Assembly (NCBI GenBank): GCA_052326585.1
Contig: JBKQLU010000070.1
Coordinates: forward strand, 7,285 to 71,284
DNA length: 64,000 nt
Source: JAPLJC01 sp052326585
GTDB lineage: Bacteria > Desulfobacterota > Desulfobaccia > Desulfobaccales > 0-14-0-80-60-11
Direction: 5' to 3'
Below are positions 41,432-50,831 of this stretch, one piece after another (the first letter of the stretch is position 1; every line of letters begins with the position of its first letter). The position numbers and the translations under genes were made by a program. Below the pieces are notes generated by a model. It ran no database searches. It worked only from the letters and a program-made list of their open reading frames with translations, and had not been told where the DNA came from.

Positions 41432-42679
41432 ATGAAATTTGCACCATTCGAACCTGGCCCGGGGGGGCGGCGGCGCGGCGCGGCCTGGGCCCGGCGCCGC
41501 TGGCTCTGGTTGCTGGCGGCCATGATCCTGGTGATCCTGATTTACGGCCGTTTTGCGGGCAAGTCCAACGAGAAAGGGGCCCCGGCCCCGCCGCCGGTGG
41601 CGGTGACTACGTTGGCGGCTAAAAAAGGGGACATCCCCATCTATCTCAACGGCTTGGGCACCGTCACCCCCATCGCCACCGTCACCATCCACACCCGGGT
41701 GAATGGAGAGCTGATGAAGGTGGGCTACAAGGAGGGCCAGATCGTCCCTAAAGGTTTCCTCCTGGCGGTGGTCGACCCGCGGCCCTTTGAAGCGGCTCTG
41801 CTCCAGGCTCAGGGGCAACTGGCCCGCGATCAGGCCCTGCTGGCCGACGCCAGGCTGGACCTGGTGCGCTACCGGACCCTGGCCGAGCAGGATTCCATCG
41901 CCAAACAACAATATGATACCCAAAGGTACCTGGTGCATCAGGATGAAGGTATCGTCAAATTAGACCAGGGAAATCTCGACAGCGCCAAGGTAAATCTCAT
42001 ATACACGCGCATCACCGCCCCCGTCGCCGGACGCATCGGCCTGCGGCTGGTGGATCCGGGCAACATCGTCCAAACCACCGATACCACCGGGATCGCAGTC
42101 ATCACCCAACTGGAGCCGATAACCGTGATCTTTACCCTCCCCGAAGACAGCCTGCCGCCGTTGCTGGACAAGCTGCAAGCGGGAGCGCACCCCGTGGTGG
42201 ACGCCTACAATCGCGAGCAGACCAAAAAACTGGCCACCGGGTCCTTCCTGGCGTTGGACAACCAGATCAATGTGAGCGCCGGCACGGTCCAGGTCAGGGC
42301 GGAGTTCCCCAACAAGGACCATGGGCTGTTCCCCAACCAGTTCGTGAATGCCAGCCTGCTTCTGAATACTCTGAAGGACGCCATCCTGGTACCGACGGCC
42401 GCCATCCAGAACGGCCCCAAGGGAGACTTCGTCTATGTGGTAGCGGCCAATCAGACCGCGACGGTGCGCCTGGTGAAACTGGGGCCCAGCCACGGGGACA
42501 ATACCGCCATTGATACGGGGCTCTCCGCCGGTGAGCGGGTGGTGGTGGAAGGGACGGAGCGGCTGCGGGAGGGGAGCCGGGTGGAGGAAGCGGCTACGGG
42601 CAACGGCACCCCGCAGCAGGCTCCCGGCAACGGCACCCCCCAGAAGGCTCCGGCCGCCGGTAACCCGCAGAAGGGCTAG
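41432..42679 (+). CDS. RND efflux adaptor, MdtA-like
   Basis: A 415-residue periplasmic adaptor (membrane fusion protein). One N-terminal anchor (RWLWLLAAMILVILIYG) is followed by the lipoyl/hairpin regions: GTVTPIATVTIHTRVNGELM, VGYKEGQIVPKGFLLAVVDP and QAQGQLARDQALLADARLDL, then the second lipoyl half ITAPVAGRIGLRLVDPGNIV and the beta-barrel TQLEPITVIFTLPEDSLPPL. The C-terminus is a low-complexity Gly/Thr/Pro/Gln repeat (NGTPQQAPGNGTPQKAP). It links the inner-membrane pumps to the outer-membrane channel. It ends two bases before the first pump gene. The pattern fits MdtA of the MdtABC multidrug pump. Confidence 0.9.
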   Translation: MKFAPFEPGPGGRRRGAAWARRRWLWLLAAMILVILIYGRFAGKSNEKGAPAPPPVAVTTLAAKKGDIPIYLNGLGTVTPIATVTIHTRVNGELMKVGYKEGQIVPKGFLLAVVDPRPFEAALLQAQGQLARDQALLADARLDLVRYRTLAEQDSIAKQQYDTQRYLVHQDEGIVKLDQGNLDSAKVNLIYTRITAPVAGRIGLRLVDPGNIVQTTDTTGIAVITQLEPITVIFTLPEDSLPPLLDKLQAGAHPVVDAYNREQTKKLATGSFLALDNQINVSAGTVQVRAEFPNKDHGLFPNQFVNASLLLNTLKDAILVPTAAIQNGPKGDFVYVVAANQTATVRLVKLGPSHGDNTAIDTGLSAGERVVVEGTERLREGSRVEEAATGNGTPQQAPGNGTPQKAPAAGNPQKG

Positions 42680-42681
42680 TA

Positions 42682-45600
42682 ATGAACCCATCCCGGCTCT
42701 TCATCCTGCGCCCGGTGGCGACCACCCTGCTGATGGCGGCCATTTTGCTGGCCGGGGCGGTGGCCTACTACCAGTTGCCGGTCTCCGCCCTGCCGGAGGT
42801 GGATTATCCCACCATCCAGGTGCTCACCTTTTTCCCGGGCGGCAGCCCCGACGTCATGGCCTCCTCAGTCACCGCCCCCCTGGAGCGCCAGTTCGGCCAG
42901 ATGCCCGGACTGAAGCAGATGACCTCCTACAGTTCCGGGGGCGGTTCGGTCATCATCTTGCAATTCAGTCTGAACGTGAGCCTGGACGTGGCCGAACAGG
43001 AGGTGCAGCAGGCCATCAACGCCGCGACCTCCTTCCTGCCTCCGGACCTGCCCAATCCGCCGGTCTATAACAAGGTCAACCCTGCCGACGCCCCCATCCT
43101 GACCCTGGCCATCACTTCCAAGACCATGCCCCTGGCGCAGGTGGAGGACCTGGCGGACACCCGGCTGGCCCAGAAGATTTCCCAACTGACCGGGGTCGGG
43201 CTGGTCAGCATCAGCGGCGGGCAGCGGCCGGCGGTGCGGATTCAGGCCAACCCCACGGCCCTGAGCGCTTACGGCCTGACCCTGGAGGACCTGCGCAGTG
43301 TCATCAGCGCGGGCAATACCAACCAGGCCAAGGGCGGCTTCGACGGGCCCCGCCAATCGTCGGTCATCGGGGCGAACGACCAGCTCCTTACCAGCAAGGA
43401 CTATCTGCCGCTGGTGGTGGCCTATGTCAACGGGGCTCCGGTAAGGGTATCCGACGTGGCCAGGGCCGTCGACTCGGCCGAAAACGTCAAGCAGGCGGCC
43501 TGGATGAATGACACGCCGGCGGTCATCCTCAACATTCAACGGCAGCCGGGCTCCAATGTGATCGAAGTCGTGGACCGCATCAAAAGGCTGATGCCGCAGT
43601 TGCAGAGCACCCTGCCGGCAGCGGTGCAGGTCTCGGTGCTGACCGACCGCACCACCACCATCCGCGGCTCGGTGCAAGACGTGCAGTTCGAGCTGATGCT
43701 GGCAGTGGCCCTGGTAGTGCTGGTGATCTTTCTGTTTTTGCGCAACGTCTCGGCCACCGTGATTCCCAGCGTGGCGGTGCCGGTCTCCCTGGTGGGCACC
43801 TTCGGGGTCATGTATCTGCTGGGATACAGCCTGAACAATCTCTCCCTGATGGCCCTGACCATTTCCACGGGTTTCGTGGTGGACGACGCCATCGTCATGA
43901 TTGAAAACATCTCCCGCTATATCGAGCAGGGCGAACCTCCCCTGGAGGCGGCCCTCAAAGGCTCGGCGCAGATCGCCTTCACCATCCTCTCCCTGACCAT
44001 CTCGCTGATCGCGGTACTCATCCCGGTGCTGTTCATGGGCGAGGTGGTGGGCCGGATATTCCGGGAGTTTGCCATTACCCTGGGGGTGACCATCCTCATC
44101 TCGGCGGTGGTCTCCCTTACCCTGACCCCGATGATGTGCGCCCGGCTGCTGAAGCATACTCCAGAGGACCAGCAGAGCCGGATCTTCCACGCCTCCGAGC
44201 GGGTCTACAAGAAGATCATCGACTTCTACGCCGCCACCCTGCGCCGGGTACTGCAGCACCAGACGCTGACGCTGCTGATCGCCGCCTCCACCCTGGTTAT
44301 CACCATCTTCCTGTACCTCGTGGTTCCCAAAGGCTTCTTTCCGGTGCAGGACACCGGCATCATCCAGGGCATCTCCGAGGCCCCGCAGTCGATCTCGTTT
44401 AGCGCCATGGCGGAACGCCAGCAGGCGCTGGCCAAGCTGATCCTGCAAGACCAGGCGGTGGCCAACCTCTCCACCTTCATCGGGGTGGACGGCACCAATT
44501 ACACCCTCAACAGCGGGCGGGTGCTCATCAACCTGAAGCCCTTGGCGGAACGCCGGATCAGCGCCAGCGAGGTCATCCGCCGCCTGCAGCCGCGGCTCGC
44601 TGCGCTTTCGGGCATCACCCTGTACATGCAGCCGGTGCAAGACCTGACGGTGGAGGATCGGGTCAGCCGGACCGAATACCAGTATTCCCTGGAGGATCCC
44701 AACTCCGCGGAATTGGGACTCTGGGCCCCCCGGTTGGTGGAAGAGCTAGCGAAGAATTCGGAATTGCGGGACGTGAGCAGCGATCAGCAGAATCAAGGGG
44801 TGCAGGTTCACCTGGACATCGACCGCGTCACCGCAGCGCGCCTGGGCATATCCACACAGCTCGTCGATGATATCCTTTACAGCGCTTACGGGCAGCGGAT
44901 CGTCTCAACGATTTTCACCCAGGTGAATCAATACCGGGTGGTTCTGGAGGTCCAGCCCGACTTCCGGCAAAATCCCGCCAGGCTCAAGGACCTCTATCTG
45001 CGCAGCAACACCAACGGCATAGTGCCGTTGGGCGCCATTACCCGGGTGAAAACCGCCTCGGGCCCCCTGCTCCTCGAGCACCAGGGGCAGTTTCCGGCGA
45101 CCACACTGTCCTTCAATCTGGCTCCGGGGGCCTCCCTGGGGGAAGCCGTCGAGATCATGGCGGCGGCCACTAAAAAGCTCAAAATGCCGGCCTCCATCGT
45201 GGGCAGCTTTCAGGGCACCGCCCAGGCCTTCGAGGCTTCCCTGCAGAACGAACCGCTCTTGATCCTGGCGGCCCTGCTTACGGTTTATATCGTCCTGGGG
45301 GTGCTGTACGAGAGCTATATCCACCCCATCACCATCATCTCCACCCTCCCTTCGGCCGGGGTGGGAGCCATCCTGGCCCTGCTCATCTGCCGCACCGATT
45401 TCAGCGTCATCGCTCTCATCGGCATCATCCTGTTGATCGGCATCGTCAAGAAAAACGGCATCATGATGGTGGACTTTGCCCTGGACGCCGAACGCCGGGA
45501 AGGGAAGAGCCCGGAAGAGGCGATCTATCAGGCCTGTCTGTTGAGATTCCGCCCCATCATGATGACCACCATGGCCGCCCTGTTGGGGGCGCTGCCCCTG

Positions 45601-45798
45601 GCCATCGGCACCGGGTTGGGTTCCGAACTGCGCCACCCCCTGGGCATCTCCATCGTCGGCGGGCTGATCTTCAGCCAGGCCTTAACCCTTTACACCACTC
45701 CGGTCATTTATCTCTGGTTCGATAGGCTGGCACTGCGCCTGGGCAGGAAGCAGCCCGTAGAGCCGCCTCCCGGGGCCGATCCTACGGAACCGGCATGA
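42682..45798 (+). CDS. RND multidrug pump, first subunit (MdtB-like)
   Basis: A 1038-residue inner-membrane proton-driven exporter of the HAE1 family with the usual duplicated architecture: helix 1 (ATTLLMAAILLAGAVAYYQL), two large periplasmic loops and twelve transmembrane helices. The proton-relay pair is visible in helix 4 (STGFVVDDAIVMIENISRYI). The conserved C-terminal half has GIVKKNGIMMVDFALDAERR and LLRFRPIMMTTMAALLGALP. Two different RND genes in one operon suggest a mixed trimer like MdtB2C, with this one in the MdtB place. Its stop overlaps the next start (ATGA). Confidence 0.92.
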   Translation: MNPSRLFILRPVATTLLMAAILLAGAVAYYQLPVSALPEVDYPTIQVLTFFPGGSPDVMASSVTAPLERQFGQMPGLKQMTSYSSGGGSVIILQFSLNVSLDVAEQEVQQAINAATSFLPPDLPNPPVYNKVNPADAPILTLAITSKTMPLAQVEDLADTRLAQKISQLTGVGLVSISGGQRPAVRIQANPTALSAYGLTLEDLRSVISAGNTNQAKGGFDGPRQSSVIGANDQLLTSKDYLPLVVAYVNGAPVRVSDVARAVDSAENVKQAAWMNDTPAVILNIQRQPGSNVIEVVDRIKRLMPQLQSTLPAAVQVSVLTDRTTTIRGSVQDVQFELMLAVALVVLVIFLFLRNVSATVIPSVAVPVSLVGTFGVMYLLGYSLNNLSLMALTISTGFVVDDAIVMIENISRYIEQGEPPLEAALKGSAQIAFTILSLTISLIAVLIPVLFMGEVVGRIFREFAITLGVTILISAVVSLTLTPMMCARLLKHTPEDQQSRIFHASERVYKKIIDFYAATLRRVLQHQTLTLLIAASTLVITIFLYLVVPKGFFPVQDTGIIQGISEAPQSISFSAMAERQQALAKLILQDQAVANLSTFIGVDGTNYTLNSGRVLINLKPLAERRISASEVIRRLQPRLAALSGITLYMQPVQDLTVEDRVSRTEYQYSLEDPNSAELGLWAPRLVEELAKNSELRDVSSDQQNQGVQVHLDIDRVTAARLGISTQLVDDILYSAYGQRIVSTIFTQVNQYRVVLEVQPDFRQNPARLKDLYLRSNTNGIVPLGAITRVKTASGPLLLEHQGQFPATTLSFNLAPGASLGEAVEIMAAATKKLKMPASIVGSFQGTAQAFEASLQNEPLLILAALLTVYIVLGVLYESYIHPITIISTLPSAGVGAILALLICRTDFSVIALIGIILLIGIVKKNGIMMVDFALDAERREGKSPEEAIYQACLLRFRPIMMTTMAALLGALPLAIGTGLGSELRHPLGISIVGGLIFSQALTLYTTPVIYLWFDRLALRLGRKQPVEPPPGADPTEPA

Positions 45799-48700
45799 AC
45801 CTCTCGGCCATCTTCATCAAAAGGCCGGTGGCCACGACGCTCCTCACCTTGGGCATGGCCATTGCCGGTATCCTGGCGGTTCGCCAACTGCCCGTCGCCC
45901 CCCTGCCGGCGGTAGACTTTCCCACCATCTCGGTGAGCGCCTCGCTGCCGGGGGCGGACCCCGAAACCATGGCGACCTCAGTGGCGGCACCCCTGGAACG
46001 GCAATTCGGGCGGATTGCCGGGGTGACCGAGATGACCTCGTCCAGTACCCGGGGGGGCACCGGTATCGTCTTGCAGTTTGAATTGAGCCGGGACATCAAC
46101 GGGGCCGCCCGGGATGTCCAGGCCGCCATCAATGCCGCCCGCACCTACCTGCCCATCAATTTGCCCAGCAATCCCACCTACCGCAAAGTCAACCCGTCGG
46201 ACGCCCCGATTCTCATCCTGGCCCTCACCTCCGACACCGCCAGCCGGGCCACCATGTACGATGCAGCCTCCACCATTCTCTCGCAAAAACTCTCCCAGTT
46301 GGAAGGGATAGGCACGGTCTTCGTGGGGGGGGGGTCGCTGCCGGCGGTGCGGGTGGAGTTGAACCCCACGGCGCTGAATAGATACGGGGTCAGCCTGGAG
46401 GCCGTCCGCAGTGTCCTGGCCGCAACCACCACCAACCGGCCCAAGGGCCAACTGGCGGATGCCAGCCAAAGCCGGGAGATCATCACCAACGACCAACTCT
46501 TCAAGGCCGCCGACTACCGCGATCTCATCGTGGCCTACCAGGGCCAGGCGCCGGTACACCTGGTGGACGTGGGCGCGGTCGAGGACTCCCAGGAGGACTT
46601 GCGCGTCGAGGGGCTGGTCAACGGCAAGCTCTGTGTGATGGTGGTCATCTTCAGGTCCCCGGGGGCCAACATCATCGATACGGTGGACCGCATCAAAAGC
46701 CTGTTGCCGCAGCTCACGGCTGACATTCCCAAGGACATCGACTGCAAGGTGGTGGTGGACCGCAGCCCGTCGATCCGCGGGTCGCTCCAGGACGTGGAGT
46801 TCACCCTGGTGATCTCAGGCATCCTGGTGATCCTGGTGGTCTTCGCCTTCCTGCGGAATGTGCGGGGCACCCTGATCCCGGCGGTGGCGGTCCCGGTTTC
46901 CATCATCAGCACCTTCGGGGTGATGTACCTGCTGGGCTACAGCCTGGATAACCTCTCCCTCATGGCCCTTACCATCGCCACCGGCTTTGTGGTGGACGAC
47001 GCCATCGTGGTGCTGGAAAACATCACCCGCCATCTCGAAAAGGGCGCCTCGCCTCTGGAGGCGGCGCTCCTGGGATCCCGGGAAATCGCCTTCACCGTTC
47101 TCACCATGAGCGTCTCCCTGGTGGCGGTCTTCATCCCCCTGCTCTTGATGGGGGGCATGGTGGGCCGGCTGTTCCGCGAGTTCTCGGTGACCTTATCCGC
47201 CGCCATCCTGATCTCCCTGGTGCTGTCCCTGACCACCACCCCGATGATGTGCGCCGCCCTCCTCAGGCAGAGGCACGAGGAAACCCACGGGGCCGTCTTC
47301 CGGGCCAGCGAAGGGGCCTTCTTATGGATGCACCACACCTACGAGACCACCCTCGGCTGGGGTTTAAGGCACCCGCGCTTTATGCTCTCTCTGTCGATAT
47401 TCACCCTGGTGGCCAGTATCGGCCTCTTCTTTTACGTCCCCAAGGGGTTTTTTCCCGAACAGGACAACGGCCGCCTGGTCGGATCCATTCAGGCGGCGCA
47501 GGACATCTCGTTTCAGGCCATGAAGAAAAAATTGGGGGAAGTGAGCGACATCGTCCGGAAAGACCCGGATGTGACGGACGTGGTGGCCTTCACCGGCGGC
47601 AGCGGCGGCGGCGCCGCCACCACCAATACCGGGCGCATGTTCATCTCCCTGAAGGACTTCTCGGTGCGGAAGAGCAGCGCCCGCCAGATAATGGCCAGGC
47701 TGCGCCCGCAACTGGCCAAGGTGGCCGGGGCCCCCGCCTATCTGCAGGCGGTCCAGGACCTCAGGATCGGCGGTTATACCAGCGGCGCCCTCTATCAGTT
47801 TAACCTCCGCTCAGACAATCTGGAGGAACTCAACCGCTGGGGCCCCCGGGTCTTCCAGAAACTCCGCACCCTCCCCCAACTGGTTGACGTGAACAGCGAT
47901 CAACAAGATAAAGGATTGCAGGCCACCCTTAACATCGACCGCGATACCGCCTCGCGGCTCGGCATCAACGCCACGCTGCTTGACAACACCCTGTACGACG
48001 CCTTCGGCCAGCGCCAGGTTGCCATCCTCTACACCACCTTGAACCAGTACCACGTGGTGATGGAGGTGGCCCCCCCCTATTGGCAACGCCCGGAAATACT
48101 GCGAGACATCTATATGTACACCACCGAAGGCGTGGCGGTGCCCCAGAACCCCTTCTCCCCGAAGCTGGGCGGCATTCAGGCACCGTATGTCCCCACCAGA
48201 GGCGCCGAGGTGCCCCTGAGCGCCTTCACCACTTACCAGATGACCTCCACCTCCCTGGCGGTGAACCACCTGGGACAGTTTCCCATGATCACCGTTTCCT
48301 TCAACCTGCCGCCGGGCACCTCCCTGGGGGATGCGGTGACGACCGTACAAGCGGCTACCAATCAGATGCACATGCCGGCCAGCATCCATGGCAGCTTTCT
48401 GGGGACGGCCCAGGCCTTCCAGGCCTCTCTGGCCAACCAGCCGTTCTTGATCCTGACCGCGCTGTTGTCGGTTTATATCGTCCTGGGGATATTGTATGAG
48501 AGCTACGTCCACCCCATCACCATCCTCTCCACCCTCCCATCGGCCGGGGTGGGGGCGCTCTTCGCCCTGCTGCTCTGCCGCGTGGACTTGAGCCTCATTG
48601 CCTTGATCGGCATCTTCCTGCTTATCGGCCTGGTCAAGAAAAACGGCATTATGATGGTCGATTTTGCCCTGGAGGAGGAGCGCCTGGAGGGGAAGAGTTC

Positions 48701-48962
48701 TCGAGACGCCATCTATGAAGCATGTCTCCTGCGCTTCCGCCCGATCATGATGACCACCATGGCCGCGCTGCTGGGAGCTCTGCCCCTGGCGCTGGGAACC
48801 GGCGTGGGCTCCGAACTGCGCCGCCCGCTGGGGATCTCCATCGTCGGCGGGCTGATGTTCAGTCAGATGCTCACCCTTTATACCACCCCGGTGATCTATC
48901 TTTATCTGGACCGCTTCAGGCTCTGGGTTAATCGCCGGCGCCGCGGCCTGAGGCAAAAATAG
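45795..48962 (+). CDS. RND multidrug pump, second subunit (MdtC-like)
   Basis: A 1055-residue HAE1-family exporter, clearly a paralogue of the preceding gene: MNLSAIFIKRPVATTLLTLG start, IATGFVVDDAIVVLENITRH with both helix-4 Asp residues, and GLVKKNGIMMVDFALEEERL near the end. Compared with the first pump it has an insert in the second periplasmic loop (FSPKLGGIQAPYVPTRGAEV region, residue ~790). The translational overlap with the first pump supports a heteromeric complex. It is followed after 19 bases by the outer-membrane channel gene. Confidence 0.92.
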   Translation: MNLSAIFIKRPVATTLLTLGMAIAGILAVRQLPVAPLPAVDFPTISVSASLPGADPETMATSVAAPLERQFGRIAGVTEMTSSSTRGGTGIVLQFELSRDINGAARDVQAAINAARTYLPINLPSNPTYRKVNPSDAPILILALTSDTASRATMYDAASTILSQKLSQLEGIGTVFVGGGSLPAVRVELNPTALNRYGVSLEAVRSVLAATTTNRPKGQLADASQSREIITNDQLFKAADYRDLIVAYQGQAPVHLVDVGAVEDSQEDLRVEGLVNGKLCVMVVIFRSPGANIIDTVDRIKSLLPQLTADIPKDIDCKVVVDRSPSIRGSLQDVEFTLVISGILVILVVFAFLRNVRGTLIPAVAVPVSIISTFGVMYLLGYSLDNLSLMALTIATGFVVDDAIVVLENITRHLEKGASPLEAALLGSREIAFTVLTMSVSLVAVFIPLLLMGGMVGRLFREFSVTLSAAILISLVLSLTTTPMMCAALLRQRHEETHGAVFRASEGAFLWMHHTYETTLGWGLRHPRFMLSLSIFTLVASIGLFFYVPKGFFPEQDNGRLVGSIQAAQDISFQAMKKKLGEVSDIVRKDPDVTDVVAFTGGSGGGAATTNTGRMFISLKDFSVRKSSARQIMARLRPQLAKVAGAPAYLQAVQDLRIGGYTSGALYQFNLRSDNLEELNRWGPRVFQKLRTLPQLVDVNSDQQDKGLQATLNIDRDTASRLGINATLLDNTLYDAFGQRQVAILYTTLNQYHVVMEVAPPYWQRPEILRDIYMYTTEGVAVPQNPFSPKLGGIQAPYVPTRGAEVPLSAFTTYQMTSTSLAVNHLGQFPMITVSFNLPPGTSLGDAVTTVQAATNQMHMPASIHGSFLGTAQAFQASLANQPFLILTALLSVYIVLGILYESYVHPITILSTLPSAGVGALFALLLCRVDLSLIALIGIFLLIGLVKKNGIMMVDFALEEERLEGKSSRDAIYEACLLRFRPIMMTTMAALLGALPLALGTGVGSELRRPLGISIVGGLMFSQMLTLYTTPVIYLYLDRFRLWVNRRRRGLRQK

Positions 48963-48981
48963 GCGAAAGAGGAAACGAACT

Positions 48982-50532
48982 ATGTGGCTGCGCCTCAAGA
49001 CAATTTTAGGATTATCCCCTGGGCCGGGCCGGCTTAGCCCGGTAATGATTGCCGGGCTGTTGCTGCTTTGGGCCGGCTGCGCCGTGGGGCCGGATTATGT
49101 GAAACCGCCCACCGCGGCGCCCGCGGCCTACAAGGAGACGCCGGGCTGGAAGGTGGCCCAGCCCCGGGATGAACTGTCCCGGGGCGCCTGGTGGGAGATC
49201 TATCATGATCCCAAGTTGAACGCCCTGGAAGAACAGGTTGACATCAACAACCAGAACATCGCCGCGGCGGAGGCGCAGTTCCGCGAGGCCCTGGCGCTGG
49301 TCAAGGAAGCCCGGGCCGCCTATTTTCCCACGGTCACCGGCGGGGCGTCCTGGACCCGCCTGCAAAATTCGGGGACCCTCGGTAACATCTCCCCAACCAC
49401 GACTTCCGGCGGCGCCTCAGGAATGACGGGGACCTCCGGTGGAAAATCCGCCAAAGTATCGCCGGGCCCTCCTCCCATAACCGAGTTCCTGTTGAACTCC
49501 GACCTCACCTGGGAGCTGGACATCTGGGGCAAGGTGCGCCGCCAGGTGGAGTCGAGCCGGGCCAGCGCCCAGGCCACCGCCGCCGACCTGGAGGGGGTGC
49601 GCTTGAGCGCCCGGGCCACCCTGGCCCAAAGCTATTTTCAGTTGCGCACCGTAGACGACCAGATACGGCTCCTGAACGATACGGTCGTCGATTATGCCAA
49701 GATCCTGACGTTTACCAAGAACCAATACGCCGCGGGGACGGCCTCCCTGGGAGACGTGGCGCTGGCGCAAGCCCAGCTCAAGTCCACCCAGGCCCAGGCG
49801 ATAGACCTGGGGGTGCAGCGGGCCCAACTGGAACACGCCATTGCCTTGCTCATTGGCAAGTCGCCCTCGGTCTTTGCCATACCTGAAGTTAAACAAACCC
49901 TGCGGGTCCCGGAGGTACCCTTCGGGGTGCCCTCGGAACTGCTGGAGCGCCGCCCCGACATCGCCGCCGCCGAGAGGAATATGGCCGCGGCCAACGCCCA
50001 GATCGGGGTGGCCCTGGCGGCCTATTACCCCAGCATAACCCTGAGCGCCTCGGGAGGATTTGAGACCTCCAGCCTGGCGAAGTGGTTCACCTGGCCCAGC
50101 CGCGTCTGGTCCCTGGGGGCGGCGGCCTCGGAAACCTTGCTCGACTTCGGCCTGCGGTCCGGTCAGACCGAGGCGGCGCGAGCCGCCTACGACGCCTCCG
50201 TGGCCACCTACCGGCAGACGGTGCTCACCGGCTTTCAGCAAGTGGAAGACAATCTGGCGGCCCTGGGCATCCTGAAAGACGAGGCCCAGACGCAAGATGA
50301 GGCGGTCCAGGCCTCCAAGAAATCGCTGGAGGTGAGCACCAACCAGTATAAGGCCGGGATCATCAACCGTATCGCCCTCCTGGTGGTGGAGACCCAGACC
50401 CTGGCCAACGAAAGGACCGCCATCACCATCCTGGGCAACCGCATGAGCGCCAATGTGCTCCTCATCGAGGCCCTGGGCGGGGGTTGGAATGCCGCCGCTT
50501 TGCCGCCGGTGGGATGGCAGCCGCCCATCTGA
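48982..50532 (+). CDS. Outer-membrane efflux lipoprotein (NodT/OprM type)
   Basis: A 516-residue TolC-family channel. The N-terminus has a lipobox (LLLWAGCAVGPDYVKPP), the hallmark of the NodT/OprM group. The duplicated outer-membrane factor repeats are visible: ISWWE-like WWEIYHDPKLNALEEQVDIN, FLLNSDLTWELDIWGKVRRQ, and GVPSELLERRPDIAAAERNM. A Gly/Ser/Thr-rich insert (TTTSGGASGMTGTSGGKSAK, residue ~140) is unusual and probably lies in an exposed loop. AAAGAGGAAACG precedes the start. It completes the tripartite pump in the same transcript. Confidence 0.92.
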   Translation: MWLRLKTILGLSPGPGRLSPVMIAGLLLLWAGCAVGPDYVKPPTAAPAAYKETPGWKVAQPRDELSRGAWWEIYHDPKLNALEEQVDINNQNIAAAEAQFREALALVKEARAAYFPTVTGGASWTRLQNSGTLGNISPTTTSGGASGMTGTSGGKSAKVSPGPPPITEFLLNSDLTWELDIWGKVRRQVESSRASAQATAADLEGVRLSARATLAQSYFQLRTVDDQIRLLNDTVVDYAKILTFTKNQYAAGTASLGDVALAQAQLKSTQAQAIDLGVQRAQLEHAIALLIGKSPSVFAIPEVKQTLRVPEVPFGVPSELLERRPDIAAAERNMAAANAQIGVALAAYYPSITLSASGGFETSSLAKWFTWPSRVWSLGAAASETLLDFGLRSGQTEAARAAYDASVATYRQTVLTGFQQVEDNLAALGILKDEAQTQDEAVQASKKSLEVSTNQYKAGIINRIALLVVETQTLANERTAITILGNRMSANVLLIEALGGGWNAAALPPVGWQPPI

Positions 50533-50585
50533 AAAGATTCCCGATGGACACCCTGATCTTCTCGGGTTGCATCTCGAAGACGGAA

Positions 50586-50831
50586 ATGCTACATGAGCGC
50601 GAGCGCTGGCACAACCGGTCCGTTGCGGAAAACCGGCTGGAAGATTACCGGGTCAAGGATGAAGGGAAGAAGTGGAAGAACGTTCACTGTTCGTTCGGCT
50701 ACGTCTTCTTCGGCCGCGAATTGATTTTGTTGGCACTGATCGTGTACGCGGTGACGTCGCGGTTAAGCAGTCACGAACCGACGGCGCCCCCGGCTATCAC
50801 TCAACCCCCCGTACCGGAAGGCAAACCGTGA
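50586..50831 (+). CDS. Small single-helix membrane protein before the cytochrome
   Basis: An 81-residue protein with a charged N-terminus (ERERWHNRSVAENRLEDYRV), one hydrophobic helix (ELILLALIVYAVTSRL) and a Pro-rich tail. I do not recognise the family. Its stop codon overlaps the cytochrome start as GTGA, so the two are translated together and it is probably a small subunit or assembly partner of the cytochrome. The start at 50586 is a choice among several in-frame Met codons (50484, 50544), none with a strong ribosome-binding site. Confidence 0.55.
   Translation: MLHERERWHNRSVAENRLEDYRVKDEGKKWKNVHCSFGYVFFGRELILLALIVYAVTSRLSSHEPTAPPAITQPPVPEGKP

Noticed and set aside
42865..44640. A 591-residue minus-strand open frame
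   Set aside because: It is antisense to the first RND pump gene and is a by-product of high GC codon bias; the His/Gln/Gly-rich composition is typical of shadow frames.
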